A program made the translations under genes and the position numbers. From contig NZ_QULN01000002.1 of the NCBI RefSeq assembly GCF_003481705.1, positions 310,001 through 374,000 of the forward strand: a DNA stretch of 64,000 nucleotides, read 5' to 3'. A model generated the notes under the pieces. The model saw only the letters and a program-made list of their open reading frames with translations, made no database searches and was not told the origin of the DNA. The DNA is from Butyricicoccus sp. OM04-18BH (GTDB lineage: Bacteria > Bacillota > Clostridia > Oscillospirales > Butyricicoccaceae). Positions 44,702 through 53,616 of this stretch are shown piece by piece (the stretch's first letter is position 1; every line of letters begins with the position of its first letter).

Positions 44702-45508
44702 TCAATCCTCGTCCCAGCCGAACAGGGATTTTCCATCGGCAAGCGTGCCGATACGCTCCATCTCCTCATCTGACAGCTCAAAATCAAACACGCTGAGATT
44801 TTCCTGCATACGCTCGCGATGCATGGTTTTAGGAATAACGCCGATGCCGCGCTGCACGAGAAACCGCAGTGCGATCTGCGCGGCTGTTTTACCGTGCTGC
44901 GCCCCGATTTCCCTCAGCACCGGCTCCTCAAAAATAAGGCGTTTCCCTTCTGTGAACGGCGACCATGCCTGCATGACGGTGCTGTTCTCGACGAGCGCGC
45001 GCCGCAGCGGTTCGCGCGGATAGTAAACGTGCGCTTCGACCTGATTGACCGCCGGAATGATACCGCACGAGCGGCAGAATGCGCGGTACTCCCGCTCGTT
45101 GAAGTTGGAAATGCCGACTGCGCGCACCGTTCCTGCGCGATACGCCTCACAGAGCGCACGGTACATTTCAAGCGACGCATCATACGGCTCGTGAATAAGC
45201 AGCAGGTCGATATAATCGGTCCCAAGTGCTGACAGCGACTTTTCGATATCGCGCTTCGCATTTTCGTAGCTCGCCGAAGGCTCGAACAGCTTGGTCGTCA
45301 GAAAGATCTCATGCCGTGCCAAGCCGCTTTCGCGCACCGCTGCGCCGACAATACCCTCATTTTCATACATCTGCGCGGTATCGAGCAGACGATACCCCGT
45401 TTCAAGTGCGTCCAGAATGCAGCGCTTTCCCGTTTCACCGCGCAGCGTCCATGTGCCGAAGCCGACAAGCGGCATGCGCACCCCGTTATTTAAAGCAAGA
45501 TATTCCAT
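44702..45508 (-). CDS. Aldo/keto reductase
   Basis: The 268-residue NADPH-dependent TIM barrel has the catalytic tetrad: Asp and Tyr in DTAQMYENEG, Lys in LTTKLFEPS, His in LLLIHEPYD. GISNFNEREY and VNQVEAHVYY also fit the family. The substrate is unknown. A promoter TTACAA-17 bp-TATGAT lies at 45564-45536 and AAAGGAGA precedes the ATG. It is intact cargo of the inserted element. Confidence 0.9.
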   Translation of the reverse strand: MEYLALNNGVRMPLVGFGTWTLRGETGKRCILDALETGYRLLDTAQMYENEGIVGAAVRESGLARHEIFLTTKLFEPSASYENAKRDIEKSLSALGTDYIDLLLIHEPYDASLEMYRALCEAYRAGTVRAVGISNFNEREYRAFCRSCGIIPAVNQVEAHVYYPREPLRRALVENSTVMQAWSPFTEGKRLIFEEPVLREIGAQHGKTAAQIALRFLVQRGIGVIPKTMHRERMQENLSVFDFELSDEEMERIGTLADGKSLFGWDED

Positions 45509-45535
45509 GCTTGTCTCCTTTTACCGTTTTCCCTT

Positions 45536-45564
45536 ATCATATCATGTTTTCCGCGTGTTTGTAA
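45536..45564 (-). promoter_or_regulatory. Promoter of the aldo/keto reductase gene
   Basis: On the minus strand TTACAA (45564-45559) and TATGAT (45541-45536) are 17 bp apart. Confidence 0.55.
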
Positions 45565-45637
45565 GGTGTGTCATCCGCGTTTTCACAGTCTGTATACGAA
45601 GGCTCCGAACTTTTTTCGCGTCCTGCGCATTTTTTCA

Positions 45638-45666
45638 TTGCAATTTGCCGTCATTCGTCGTATACT
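45638..45666 (+). promoter_or_regulatory. Promoter of the FUSC-like gene
   Basis: TTGCAA (45638-45643) and TATACT (45661-45666) are 17 bp apart, 36 bases before the ATG. Confidence 0.65.
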
Positions 45667-45701
45667 GTTTATTACAGCTTTTTTAGAAAGGACTTCGTTT
45701 C

Positions 45702-46757
45702 ATGACGTTTTATCAGGAATTACAGCTTGGTCAGGCGGGTTCAAAAAACCTTATCCGTGCCTGCGAAACGCCGCGCGACCGGCTTCTGCACACGCTCATC
45801 TATCTTTTCAAGATCGCGCTTACCGTCGGCTTCTGCTTCTGCTTTGTCACGCTTTACAGCATGGCCTTCGGCAGTGCGAACAGCATCGTGGGCGTTGTCG
45901 TGCTTCTGTATCTGCTCGTGTTCCGCGCGGCCGATCTCTGCCTTCATATCGGCCAGTCCACCGCCCTGCTTGCATCATTCCTCGTGCTCTCCGCGGCAGC
46001 ACCTCATCTCGCACATCTCGCAGGTCCGCTTCCCGGCTTTTTCATCAATCTCGCGTCTATCGCCTTCCTGATCCTGTTCGGCTGCCATGAGCCGCGCATG
46101 TTCAACCAGTCCACGCTCGTACTCGGCTATCTGCTGCTCTATGGCTACGATGTGAGCGGCCGCGATTTCACGCTCCGTCTGGCGGGCATCGCCTTCGGTG
46201 CGCTGCTCGTCTGCACCGTATTCCTCCTCAGACACCGCAGCCGCAGCATTCCGCTTCGCATCCGCGATATTCCCGTCGCGTTCTCCCTGCATCATCCGCG
46301 CTCGCGCTGGCAGCTCTGCCAGATTTTCTGCGTGCCGCTCGTCGTGCTGCTCGCCGAGCTGGCCGGTCTGCCCCGCGCCATGTGGGCAGGCATCGCCGCC
46401 ATGTCGGTCATCCTTCCGGTTGCCGAGGATATGCACTACCGGGTGCGCCGCCGCGTGCTCGGCAATATTGCCGGCGTGCTGTGCTTCGTCATTCTGTATT
46501 TTCTTTTACCGTCCTCCATTTACGCCTTTATCGGCGTGATCGGCGGCATCGGTGTCGGCCTGTCTGCAAAATACGGCTGGCAGGCTGTGTTCAACACCTT
46601 TGGTGCGCTCGCCATCGCAGCAGAAGCCTACGGTCTCAAGGCCGCGCTTGGTCTGCGTCTGCTTCAGAACGTATTCGGCGTGCTGTTCGCACTCGTTTTC
46701 TGTCTGCTGTTCAGCCGTATGCTCGCGCGTTTCTCTGCTCCTGCGGAAAACAGCTGA
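45702..46757 (+). CDS. FUSC-like integral membrane protein
   Basis: The 351-residue protein has two groups of hydrophobic helices (about 28-180 and 205-340) separated by a short basic loop (RHRSRSIPLRIRD), the layout of FUSC/aromatic-acid-exporter proteins. The second block opens with LAGLPRAMWAGIAAMSVILP and continues RVRRRVLGNIAGVL, close to the FUSC core. It may export an organic acid. It has its own promoter and terminator (hairpin ACCGCTCC/GGAGCGGT with a T run, 46762-46801). Confidence 0.75.
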   Translation: MTFYQELQLGQAGSKNLIRACETPRDRLLHTLIYLFKIALTVGFCFCFVTLYSMAFGSANSIVGVVVLLYLLVFRAADLCLHIGQSTALLASFLVLSAAAPHLAHLAGPLPGFFINLASIAFLILFGCHEPRMFNQSTLVLGYLLLYGYDVSGRDFTLRLAGIAFGALLVCTVFLLRHRSRSIPLRIRDIPVAFSLHHPRSRWQLCQIFCVPLVVLLAELAGLPRAMWAGIAAMSVILPVAEDMHYRVRRRVLGNIAGVLCFVILYFLLPSSIYAFIGVIGGIGVGLSAKYGWQAVFNTFGALAIAAEAYGLKAALGLRLLQNVFGVLFALVFCLLFSRMLARFSAPAENS

Positions 46758-46761
46758 GCCT

Positions 46762-46801
46762 TACCGCTCCTCCCTGCATCGGGATGGAGCGGTTTTTTTG
46801 T
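46762..46801 (+). terminator. Terminator of the FUSC-like gene
   Basis: ACCGCTCC and GGAGCGGT pair around a loop that itself has a small TCCC/GGGA stem; TTTTTTT follows. Confidence 0.85.
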
Positions 46802-46839
46802 GTCCTTTTACATTTTTCCTGTCTTTTTCCGTTTTGTTC

Positions 46840-46868
46840 CTTGCTGTCCGTTTGGGATAATGCTATAC
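46840..46868 (+). promoter_or_regulatory. Promoter of the element's feoA-feoB fusion
   Basis: TTGCTG and TATACT are 17 bp apart, 65 bases before the start. I see no clear Fur box. Confidence 0.5.
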
Positions 46869-46932
46869 TGTTTTTGACAGCGGTGCATGCGCGCCGCTGC
46901 ATTCCCGGATATAACAAAAAGAGGTAACCTGT

Positions 46933-49275
46933 ATGACACTCAAAGATCTGCCCATCGGCAAGACTGCAACCATCCGTTCGGTTGGCGGCGAAGGCGCACT
47001 GCGGCAGCATTTTCTTGATATGGGTCTTATTCCCCACGGCGATGTGACGATGGTCAAGTTTGCTCCGATGGGCGACCCGATGGAACTGCGCATCCACAGC
47101 TACGAGCTTACGCTGCGCTTGGCGGACGCAGAAAAGATCGAGATCGAAAACGTCCGCGACGCGGTTCCGCTGACGTCGCCTGAACGGCGCGCGCCCGTGC
47201 CGCATCCCGGTCTGGGCGAGGGCGGCCGCTTCCACGAAAAGCAGACCGAAAATCCCCTGCCCGAAGGCACCGCGCTGACCTTTGCCCTCGCCGGCAATCA
47301 GAACTGCGGCAAGACTACGCTGTTCAATCAGCTGACCGGCTCCAACCAGCACGTCGGCAATTTCCCCGGCGTCACCGTCGACCGCAAGGACGGCGGCATC
47401 CGCGGCAAACCCGGTACGCTCGTCACCGACCTGCCCGGCATCTATTCCATGTCGCCGTATTCCAGCGAAGAGCTCGTAACGCGCAGCTTTCTGCTCGATG
47501 AGCACCCGCGCGGCATCATCAACATTGTTGACGCGACCAATATCGAGCGCAACCTGTACCTTACCATGCAGCTGATGGAGCTTGACATTCCGATGGTGCT
47601 CGCGCTCAACATGATGGATGAGGTGCGCGAAAACGGTGGCTCCATTATGGTCAACCGTATGGAGGAAATGCTCGGCATTCCGGTCATCCCGATCTCAGCG
47701 GCAAAGAATGAGGGCATCGACGAGCTGATCGAGCACGCGCTTCATGTCGCGAAATATCAGGAAAAGCCGGTCGAAATGGACTACTGCGATGCAAACGACG
47801 ACGGCGGCGCAGTACACCGCTGTCTGCACGCCATCATGCATCTGATCGAGGATCATGCTGTGCGCGCAAGCCTCCCTGTCCGTTTTGCGGCGGCAAAGCT
47901 CGCTGAGGGTGATCCGCTGATTCTGAAAAAGCTCGACCTTGACGAGAACGAGAAGGAAACGCTCGAGCATATCGTCAGGCAGATGGAAACCGAGCGCGGC
48001 CTCGACCGTGCCGCTGCTATCGCGCATATGCGCTTCGACTTCATCGATAAGATATGCGATGAGACCGTTGTCCGCCCGCACGAGAGCCGCGAACACCTGC
48101 GCAGCGTCCGTATTGACAAGGTGCTCACCGGCAGGCACACCGCCATTCCCTGCTTCGTCGGCATCATGGGTCTCGTGTTCTTCCTCACCTTCGGTGTGAT
48201 CGGCAAGCTGCTGTCCGCGCTGCTCAGCATGGGCATCAATGCCCTCGGCGGCGTTGTGGACAGCGCGCTCACCGCGTGGAACGCTCCCTATGTGCTGCGT
48301 TCCCTCGTCATGGACGGTATATGGGGCGGCGTAGGCAGTGTGCTCCAGTTCCTGCCGATCATCGTGACGCTGTTCTTCTTTCTCTCGCTGCTCGAGGACA
48401 GCGGCTACATGGCGCGCGTAGCGTTCGTCATGGACAAGCTGCTGCGCAAGATCGGTCTTTCCGGACGCAGCATCGTGCCGATGCTCATCGGCTTCGGCTG
48501 TACGGTTCCGGGCGTCATGGCGAGCCGCACGCTGACCTCGGAGCGTGACCGCAAGATGACCATTCTGCTCACGCCGTTCATGAGCTGCTCGGCCAAACTG
48601 CCGATCTATGCCTTTTTCTCCGCCGCATTTTTCCCGAAATACAGTGCGCTCGTCATGACCGCGCTCTACTTCGGCGGCATCCTCATGGGACTGCTGATGG
48701 CGCTCGTGCTGCGCGGCACGATGTTCCGCGGCGAGGCGGTTCCGTTTGTCATGGAGCTGCCAAATTACCGTTTGCCGGGCGCGAAGAACGTCTGCCGGCT
48801 GCTCTGGGACAAGGCGAAGGATTTCCTGCAGCGCGCGTTTACCGTCATTTTTCTGGCAACGCTCATCATCTGGTTCCTTCAGACCTTTGATCTGCGCTTT
48901 GCCATCGTATCCGATTCCTCGCAGAGCATCCTCGCGATGATCGCAGGCGTGATCGCACCGGTTTTCCGCCCGATGGGCTTCGGAGACTGGCGCATTTCGA
49001 CCGCGCTCATCTCCGGCTTTATGGCCAAGGAGAGCGTCGTTTCCACGCTGACCGTACTGTTCGGCTCAACTTCTGACATTCTCGCCTGCCTCACGCCGCT
49101 CGCAGCAGCCAGCCTGCTGGTTTTCTGCCTGCTGTATACGCCGTGCGTCGCGGCAATCGCCTCCATCAAACGCGAACTGGGCGGCAAATGGGCGGTTTTC
49201 GTTGTCATTGCACAGTGCGTGATCGCATGGCTCGCCGCCTTTGTCGTTCACGGCTTCGGTACGCTGTTTGTATAA
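46933..49275 (+). CDS. feoB: Ferrous iron transporter FeoB with fused N-terminal FeoA domain
   Basis: The 780-residue protein has a FeoA domain (1-75, LRQHFLDMGLIPHGDV), a linker, a GTPase domain with G1 GNQNCGKTT (121-129), G3 DLPG (166-169) and G4 NMMDEV, then a membrane part with LLEDSGYMARVAFVMDKLL and IGFGCTVPGVMASRTL. It imports Fe(II) across the cytoplasmic membrane. It is intact and lies inside the element that interrupts the resident feoB, to which it is only distantly similar. A terminator hairpin follows (49286-49320). Confidence 0.96.
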   Translation: MTLKDLPIGKTATIRSVGGEGALRQHFLDMGLIPHGDVTMVKFAPMGDPMELRIHSYELTLRLADAEKIEIENVRDAVPLTSPERRAPVPHPGLGEGGRFHEKQTENPLPEGTALTFALAGNQNCGKTTLFNQLTGSNQHVGNFPGVTVDRKDGGIRGKPGTLVTDLPGIYSMSPYSSEELVTRSFLLDEHPRGIINIVDATNIERNLYLTMQLMELDIPMVLALNMMDEVRENGGSIMVNRMEEMLGIPVIPISAAKNEGIDELIEHALHVAKYQEKPVEMDYCDANDDGGAVHRCLHAIMHLIEDHAVRASLPVRFAAAKLAEGDPLILKKLDLDENEKETLEHIVRQMETERGLDRAAAIAHMRFDFIDKICDETVVRPHESREHLRSVRIDKVLTGRHTAIPCFVGIMGLVFFLTFGVIGKLLSALLSMGINALGGVVDSALTAWNAPYVLRSLVMDGIWGGVGSVLQFLPIIVTLFFFLSLLEDSGYMARVAFVMDKLLRKIGLSGRSIVPMLIGFGCTVPGVMASRTLTSERDRKMTILLTPFMSCSAKLPIYAFFSAAFFPKYSALVMTALYFGGILMGLLMALVLRGTMFRGEAVPFVMELPNYRLPGAKNVCRLLWDKAKDFLQRAFTVIFLATLIIWFLQTFDLRFAIVSDSSQSILAMIAGVIAPVFRPMGFGDWRISTALISGFMAKESVVSTLTVLFGSTSDILACLTPLAAASLLVFCLLYTPCVAAIASIKRELGGKWAVFVVIAQCVIAWLAAFVVHGFGTLFV

Positions 49276-49285
49276 AATACATAAC

Positions 49286-49320
49286 AAAAGAGCATGGAAT
49301 TGTTTTTCCATGCTCTTTTG
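49286..49320. terminator. Bidirectional terminator after feoB and the MATE gene
   Basis: AAAAGAGCATGGAA and TTCCATGCTCTTTT form a 14-bp stem with a six-base loop. Confidence 0.9.
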
Positions 49321-49324
49321 CTAT

Positions 49325-50695
49325 TCATATGGCATCATGCGGATTTTTTCCTTCTGACAGCTGCCGCACGACCGGAAGCGTGACGCAGAGCGCCAGAATA
49401 AAGGCGCACAGGTCGCTCGCTGCCTGACAGCACTGCACGCCGGCAAGGCCGAACAGATGCGGCAGGATAAGCGCAAACGGCACGAAGAACAGTCCCTGCC
49501 GCGCCGCCGCGACGATGCTTGCCCGCAGCGTCATGGCAATGTTCTGCAGCAGCATATTGCTCATAACGACAAAGCCGGTGATCGGGAACGAGATGCACTG
49601 CAGCCGCAGCGTCAGCGCACCGATACGGACAACCTCGGCATCGTCACCCCGGAACACCGCAATGATCTGCGGCGCGAAGAGAAAGCCGAGCACCGCAAGC
49701 GTCAGCAGGATCAGCGAGGAGGATCTGACGCAGAAACGGAAGCCGCGCGTAACGCGCTCGTACTTGCGTGCGCCGTAGTTGAAGCCGCAGACCGGCTGAA
49801 ATCCCTGACCGAAGCCGATCATCGCCGAGCCTGCGAACTGGCTGACGCGGGTGACGATGCTCATCGCCGCGATAGCCGCATCGCCGTAGGGCCGCGCCGC
49901 CGTATTGAGGCAGGTCACCGCAATCGAGGCCAGTCCCTGACGGCACAGGCTCGGAACGCCGCCGCGCGCGAGGTCGGCGTAGCGTGCAGGCGAGGGCGAA
50001 AACAGGCACAGCCGGATACGGATGCCGCCCGAAACGTATACGCCGGTCAGCAGCAGGCAGAAGCCGACAAGCTGACTCAGAATGGTGGCGAGCGCCGCGC
50101 CCCGGATGCCCATGCCAAAGGTGAAGATGAAAAGCGGGTCGAGCGCCATGTTCAGCACGCCGCCGGAGACCAGCCCGATCATCGCATATACCGCATTGCC
50201 CTGCAGGCGAAGCTGATTGTTGAGCACGAGCGACGCGGTCATATACGGTGCGCCGATCAAAATAATGCACATATAGTCGAGCGCATAGGGCAGAATGGTG
50301 TCCGTTGCGCCGAGGAGATGTGCGAGCGGATGCCGCAGCAGCAGCCCCAGAATCATGATAACGTAGCCGGCGCAGAGTGCGGAGAAAAAACCGGTCGCCG
50401 CCATGCGTTCAGCCTCCTCGCGGTGCTGCGCGCCGAGCTGACGGGAAATGTAGTTGCCCGAGCCCTGTCCGAAGAAAAAGCCGACCGCCTGGATGAGCGC
50501 CATGAGCGGAAACACGACACCGACTGCGCCGGTCGCGCTCGTACCGAGCCGCCCGACAAAAAAAGTGTCGGCCATGTTGTAAATGGATGTGATCAGCATG
50601 CTGATGATGGTCGGCACGGCCATTTTACAGATCAGCGGCTCGACCGGAGACTCAGTCATCTGAATATATTTTCGTCTTTGTGCATCTGTCTGCAA
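49325..50695 (-). CDS. MATE-family multidrug efflux transporter
   Basis: The 456-residue protein has twelve hydrophobic segments in two similar halves and MATE signatures (MADTFFVGRLGTSATGAVGV, GFGQGFQPVCGFNYGARKYERV). It exports drugs or toxins using Na+ or H+. The start is TTG at 50695, ten bases after AAGGAGG (CTG at 50698 is possible); the upstream frame has no ribosome site. A promoter TTGACA-18 bp-TATTAT is at 50794-50765. It is cargo of the element. Confidence 0.9.
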   Translation of the reverse strand: MQTDAQRRKYIQMTESPVEPLICKMAVPTIISMLITSIYNMADTFFVGRLGTSATGAVGVVFPLMALIQAVGFFFGQGSGNYISRQLGAQHREEAERMAATGFFSALCAGYVIMILGLLLRHPLAHLLGATDTILPYALDYMCIILIGAPYMTASLVLNNQLRLQGNAVYAMIGLVSGGVLNMALDPLFIFTFGMGIRGAALATILSQLVGFCLLLTGVYVSGGIRIRLCLFSPSPARYADLARGGVPSLCRQGLASIAVTCLNTAARPYGDAAIAAMSIVTRVSQFAGSAMIGFGQGFQPVCGFNYGARKYERVTRGFRFCVRSSSLILLTLAVLGFLFAPQIIAVFRGDDAEVVRIGALTLRLQCISFPITGFVVMSNMLLQNIAMTLRASIVAAARQGLFFVPFALILPHLFGLAGVQCCQAASDLCAFILALCVTLPVVRQLSEGKNPHDAI

Positions 50696-50764
50696 CAGAG
50701 ATATGCCTCCTTCTCTCTTTCTAAAGGCGACCTCCCCAGTCGTTCTCGGGAGAATTCTATGTAA

Positions 50765-50794
50765 ATAATAATCCTTCGCGTTTTGATTTGTCAA
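50765..50794 (-). promoter_or_regulatory. Promoter of the MATE gene
   Basis: On the minus strand TTGACA (50794-50789) and TATTAT (50770-50765) are 18 bp apart. Confidence 0.6.
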
Positions 50795-50811
50795 GCTGTA
50801 TTCTCCTGAAA

Positions 50812-52359
50812 TTATTCATATGCAATCGTTTTCGCAATCTCATTCTGTTCGAAATACAGGGAAATGCGAATGTTCTGCCGGCGGGCGGCTCCCCGCTCCG
50901 TTCCCTCCTCGACCTCTATACGCCGCACAAAAGCGCGAACAAGCTCTCGTGTAAGCCGCTTCGGACAGCAGCACTCATCGATCACGCTCTCCAGACGCGC
51001 TGTATCGGGCAGGTCCGTTTCTCTCATGTCCAGACGCCGGCGCAGCGCAGCCGCCTGTTCTTCCAGACGATGCAGCGCGGCATAAAAGCTGTCCGCCGCA
51101 ACTCTGCCCGATGCACGGTCCAGGTAGAGCGCCGCAATCGTATCCTCCGTGCGTGAAAGACTGCGCCGCAGACCGTGCGCGTCCTCCCCTTCCTGAGAGC
51201 AAAGACTGTGCATCAGCCGCTCGCGGAGCTCGGCTTTCTCGCGTTCCGTCAACGCAAGATGCCTGTGCAGCACATCCAGAACTGTCGCTTCGAGCGCTTC
51301 ATAATTCGTTCCGTGCCGAGTGCAGGCGCTGCGTCCGTGCTGCTTGTACCCGCCGCAGGCAAGATCGGCGCGGCTCCCCTTCCGTCTCGTGCCGACCGTG
51401 CTCATTGCCCGTCCGCAGTCCGCGCAGAATGCGATGCCTGTAAACACATTGACGAATCCGCCAGAGCGCGAAATGCGCCGCACACGGCTCTGCTGCTGCA
51501 CCTGCTCGAAAACCGCCTGCGAAACGAGAGCCTCGTGGCAATGGGGTACGATAAACTGCTCCTCTGGTGCTGTCCGACGGACTTTTCCCGATTTGAAGGA
51601 CGGTTTTCGTGTTTTTCCCTGAATGAGCGTGCCGAGGTACACCTCGTTTTGCAGGATACGCCGCACCGTTCCGGCTGTCCATTCGCCGCGCGGTGCGCTG
51701 CCGCGATAGACCGAGGGCGGTGCTTCTCCCTGAGCATTCAGCCGCGCCGCAAGCACCGACGGAGCTGCGCCCCCGGCCGCCCTTGCAAACAGCCGGCGCA
51801 CCACTGCCGCTGCTGCTTCGTCCGGCACAAGCCTGCTGCGCTCCTGCGGGTCGCGGCGGTAGCCGTAAGGTGCATAATGACCGATGAAGCGGCCGTCCTT
51901 CATTTTCGTCTGTAAGGCTGCTCGGATTTTCCCGCTCGTATCCCGGGCATACAGCTCATTGATGTAGTTGCGCATCGGAAGGAAAATATCCTCGTGCGCC
52001 GTGTCGACCGCGTCCCCCACCGCAACGACGCGCACGCCGTGCTCCGGGAAATAGCGTTCCAGATAGCGTCCGGTTTCCAGATAATCCCGCCCCAGACGGG
52101 ACAGATCTTTGATGAGAATGAGATTGATGCCGCGCTGCGGGATTTCGCACAGCATTTTCTGGAACTGCGGTCTGTCGAAGGTCGTCCCGGAAACACCGTC
52201 ATCTGCATATTCCGCCACGACCGGCCAGCCCTGCCTCAGGGCGTAGTCGTGCAGCAGCCTGCGCTGATTGGCGATGCTCTCGCTCTCTCCGGCACGGCCG
52301 GTATCATCGCGGCTGAGACGAAGATACAGCGCCGCGCGGCAGTCTGCCTCCGCCGTCAT
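50812..52359 (-). CDS. Large serine recombinase of the feoB element
   Basis: The 515-residue protein has a resolvase catalytic domain (about 8-150) with the nucleophile serine S16 in ALYLRLSRDD and the arginines in IKDLSRLGRDY. A recombinase domain (about 160-270, GHYAPYGYRRDPQERSRLV) and a zinc ribbon (CADCGRAM, then Cys near ADLACGG and SACTRHG) follow, with a coiled-coil region (about 385-450) in the C-terminal part. This is the TnpX/SpoIVCA class that integrates and excises elements. GGGAGGAAAT precedes the ATG, which overlaps a tiny upstream ORF. Confidence 0.95.
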   Translation of the reverse strand: MTAEADCRAALYLRLSRDDTGRAGESESIANQRRLLHDYALRQGWPVVAEYADDGVSGTTFDRPQFQKMLCEIPQRGINLILIKDLSRLGRDYLETGRYLERYFPEHGVRVVAVGDAVDTAHEDIFLPMRNYINELYARDTSGKIRAALQTKMKDGRFIGHYAPYGYRRDPQERSRLVPDEAAAAVVRRLFARAAGGAAPSVLAARLNAQGEAPPSVYRGSAPRGEWTAGTVRRILQNEVYLGTLIQGKTRKPSFKSGKVRRTAPEEQFIVPHCHEALVSQAVFEQVQQQSRVRRISRSGGFVNVFTGIAFCADCGRAMSTVGTRRKGSRADLACGGYKQHGRSACTRHGTNYEALEATVLDVLHRHLALTEREKAELRERLMHSLCSQEGEDAHGLRRSLSRTEDTIAALYLDRASGRVAADSFYAALHRLEEQAAALRRRLDMRETDLPDTARLESVIDECCCPKRLTRELVRAFVRRIEVEEGTERGAARRQNIRISLYFEQNEIAKTIAYE

Positions 52360-52439
52360 ATTTCCTCCCTGTACCGCTCAAGGATAATGCGCTCGAGCGC
52401 TTCAAGCAGCAGTTTTCGTTCTCTCTGCGTCACAGTCAT
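52356..52439 (-). CDS. Tiny ORF coupled to the recombinase, 25-27 residues
   Basis: The frame from ATG 52439 (or GTG 52433, better spaced behind GGGAGGG) ends in a TGA that overlaps the recombinase ATG. The peptide (TQRERKLLLEALERIILERY) is a single charged helix. It may be a leader that couples translation or a small regulatory protein. I do not recognise it. Confidence 0.5.
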   Translation of the reverse strand: MTVTQRERKLLLEALERIILERYREEI

Positions 52440-52638
52440 CCCTCCCTCACCACATCATAGCGGAAATCCCGGCAGATATGACATGGAACACGCCGCGAGC
52501 ATACCCCCTCAGCTGTTGAAACCCTATGTTTTCTGTGAATCGGACACAGTTCCAGAAAAAAATGACACTACTCTGTCAAAAATATGCTATACTATAAATA
52601 GAGACTCTCTGAGCCGGAAACAGCACAAGTAAGGAAGT

Positions 52639-53412
52639 ATGATAAGTATGACCAGTCTGCAAATTGCCCTGTGTGATGATAACAGCCTCTCCCTTCAACT
52701 CGCACAGCTCGCTATTCAGGAATACGAACGGCAGCACGCCGATCGCCTCTGCCGCCTGCATTGCTTCAACAGCGGTACTGCTCTGCTCTCTTTTCTGGAC
52801 AAACACAAGGATTTTTCCTTCGATCTATTCATCCTGGACGTCGTGATGCCGAAACCCGACGGCATTCAGACCGGCCTCGAGCTGCGCGCACGCGGCGACA
52901 AGGGACGCATCGTATATCTCTCGGCAAGTCCGGATTTCGCGCTGTCCGCCTACGATGTGCATGCCTATTCCTATCTTCTGAAGCCGATCGACCGCAAAAA
53001 GCTGTTCGAAATTCTGGATAATACTCATCTTTCTCCACGCAGGCCGCAGGCGCGTATGTTCGCCATTCATATCGGCTCGTCTGTCCGCTTGGTATCGTTT
53101 GATGAACTCATTTCGGCTGAGCTGAAATGCCGTACCATTCTCTACACGCTTGCGGACGGCAGCGTGATCCAGACGCCGACGATCCGCAATTCCTTCAAAA
53201 CCGAGGTAGCCGCCCTGCTCGCGCACGAGCAGTTCGTACAGTGCAGCGTTTCCTCGGTCGTCAATCTGCGATATGTGCGCTGTCTTGAAAAAAACTGTCT
53301 GTTTCTGCTCGACGGACGCCAGATTTCCATTTCCCGTCAGGCCGGCGCCGGCGTCAGGAGCAAATGGCAGAAATACTGGAGCAGCACATCTGAAATGAAT
53401 GGAGAGTTCTGA
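52639..53412 (+). CDS. LytTR-family response regulator
   Basis: The 257-residue protein has a receiver domain (about 7-125) with the acidic pair D13-D14, phospho-acceptor D67 in LDVVMPKPDG and K115 in LLKPID. A LytTR DNA-binding domain (about 140-245, with SVVNLRYVRCL) follows. LytTR regulators often control peptide signalling, toxins or competence. No histidine kinase gene is nearby, so it is an orphan in this window. ATG 52648 is an alternative start. A TATACT box lies at 52591-52596. Confidence 0.9.
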   Translation: MISMTSLQIALCDDNSLSLQLAQLAIQEYERQHADRLCRLHCFNSGTALLSFLDKHKDFSFDLFILDVVMPKPDGIQTGLELRARGDKGRIVYLSASPDFALSAYDVHAYSYLLKPIDRKKLFEILDNTHLSPRRPQARMFAIHIGSSVRLVSFDELISAELKCRTILYTLADGSVIQTPTIRNSFKTEVAALLAHEQFVQCSVSSVVNLRYVRCLEKNCLFLLDGRQISISRQAGAGVRSKWQKYWSSTSEMNGEF

Positions 53413-53426
53413 TCTTCCGCCGCAGA

Positions 53427-53476
53427 TCGAAAACACCGCAGCGACAGCATTTATGCTGTATTTTGCGGTGTTTTGA
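53427..53476 (+). terminator. Terminator after the LytTR gene
   Basis: AAAACACCGCA and TGCGGTGTTTT form the outer stem, with ACAGCAT/ATGCTGT as an inner hairpin. The 140 bases from here to the attR core hold no recognisable gene. Confidence 0.75.
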
Positions 53477-53616
53477 TTTACGCTCCCGGTATCTCTCATT
53501 TAATTTGTTCCCAAAAACGTACTTTTCGTGACTTGTCCCGTGCTATTCGAGTTTTCTCGACAAAACCGGACTGCGAGACCGGTCTCTATATCTATTTTAG
53601 CGCACAGAACGCACGC

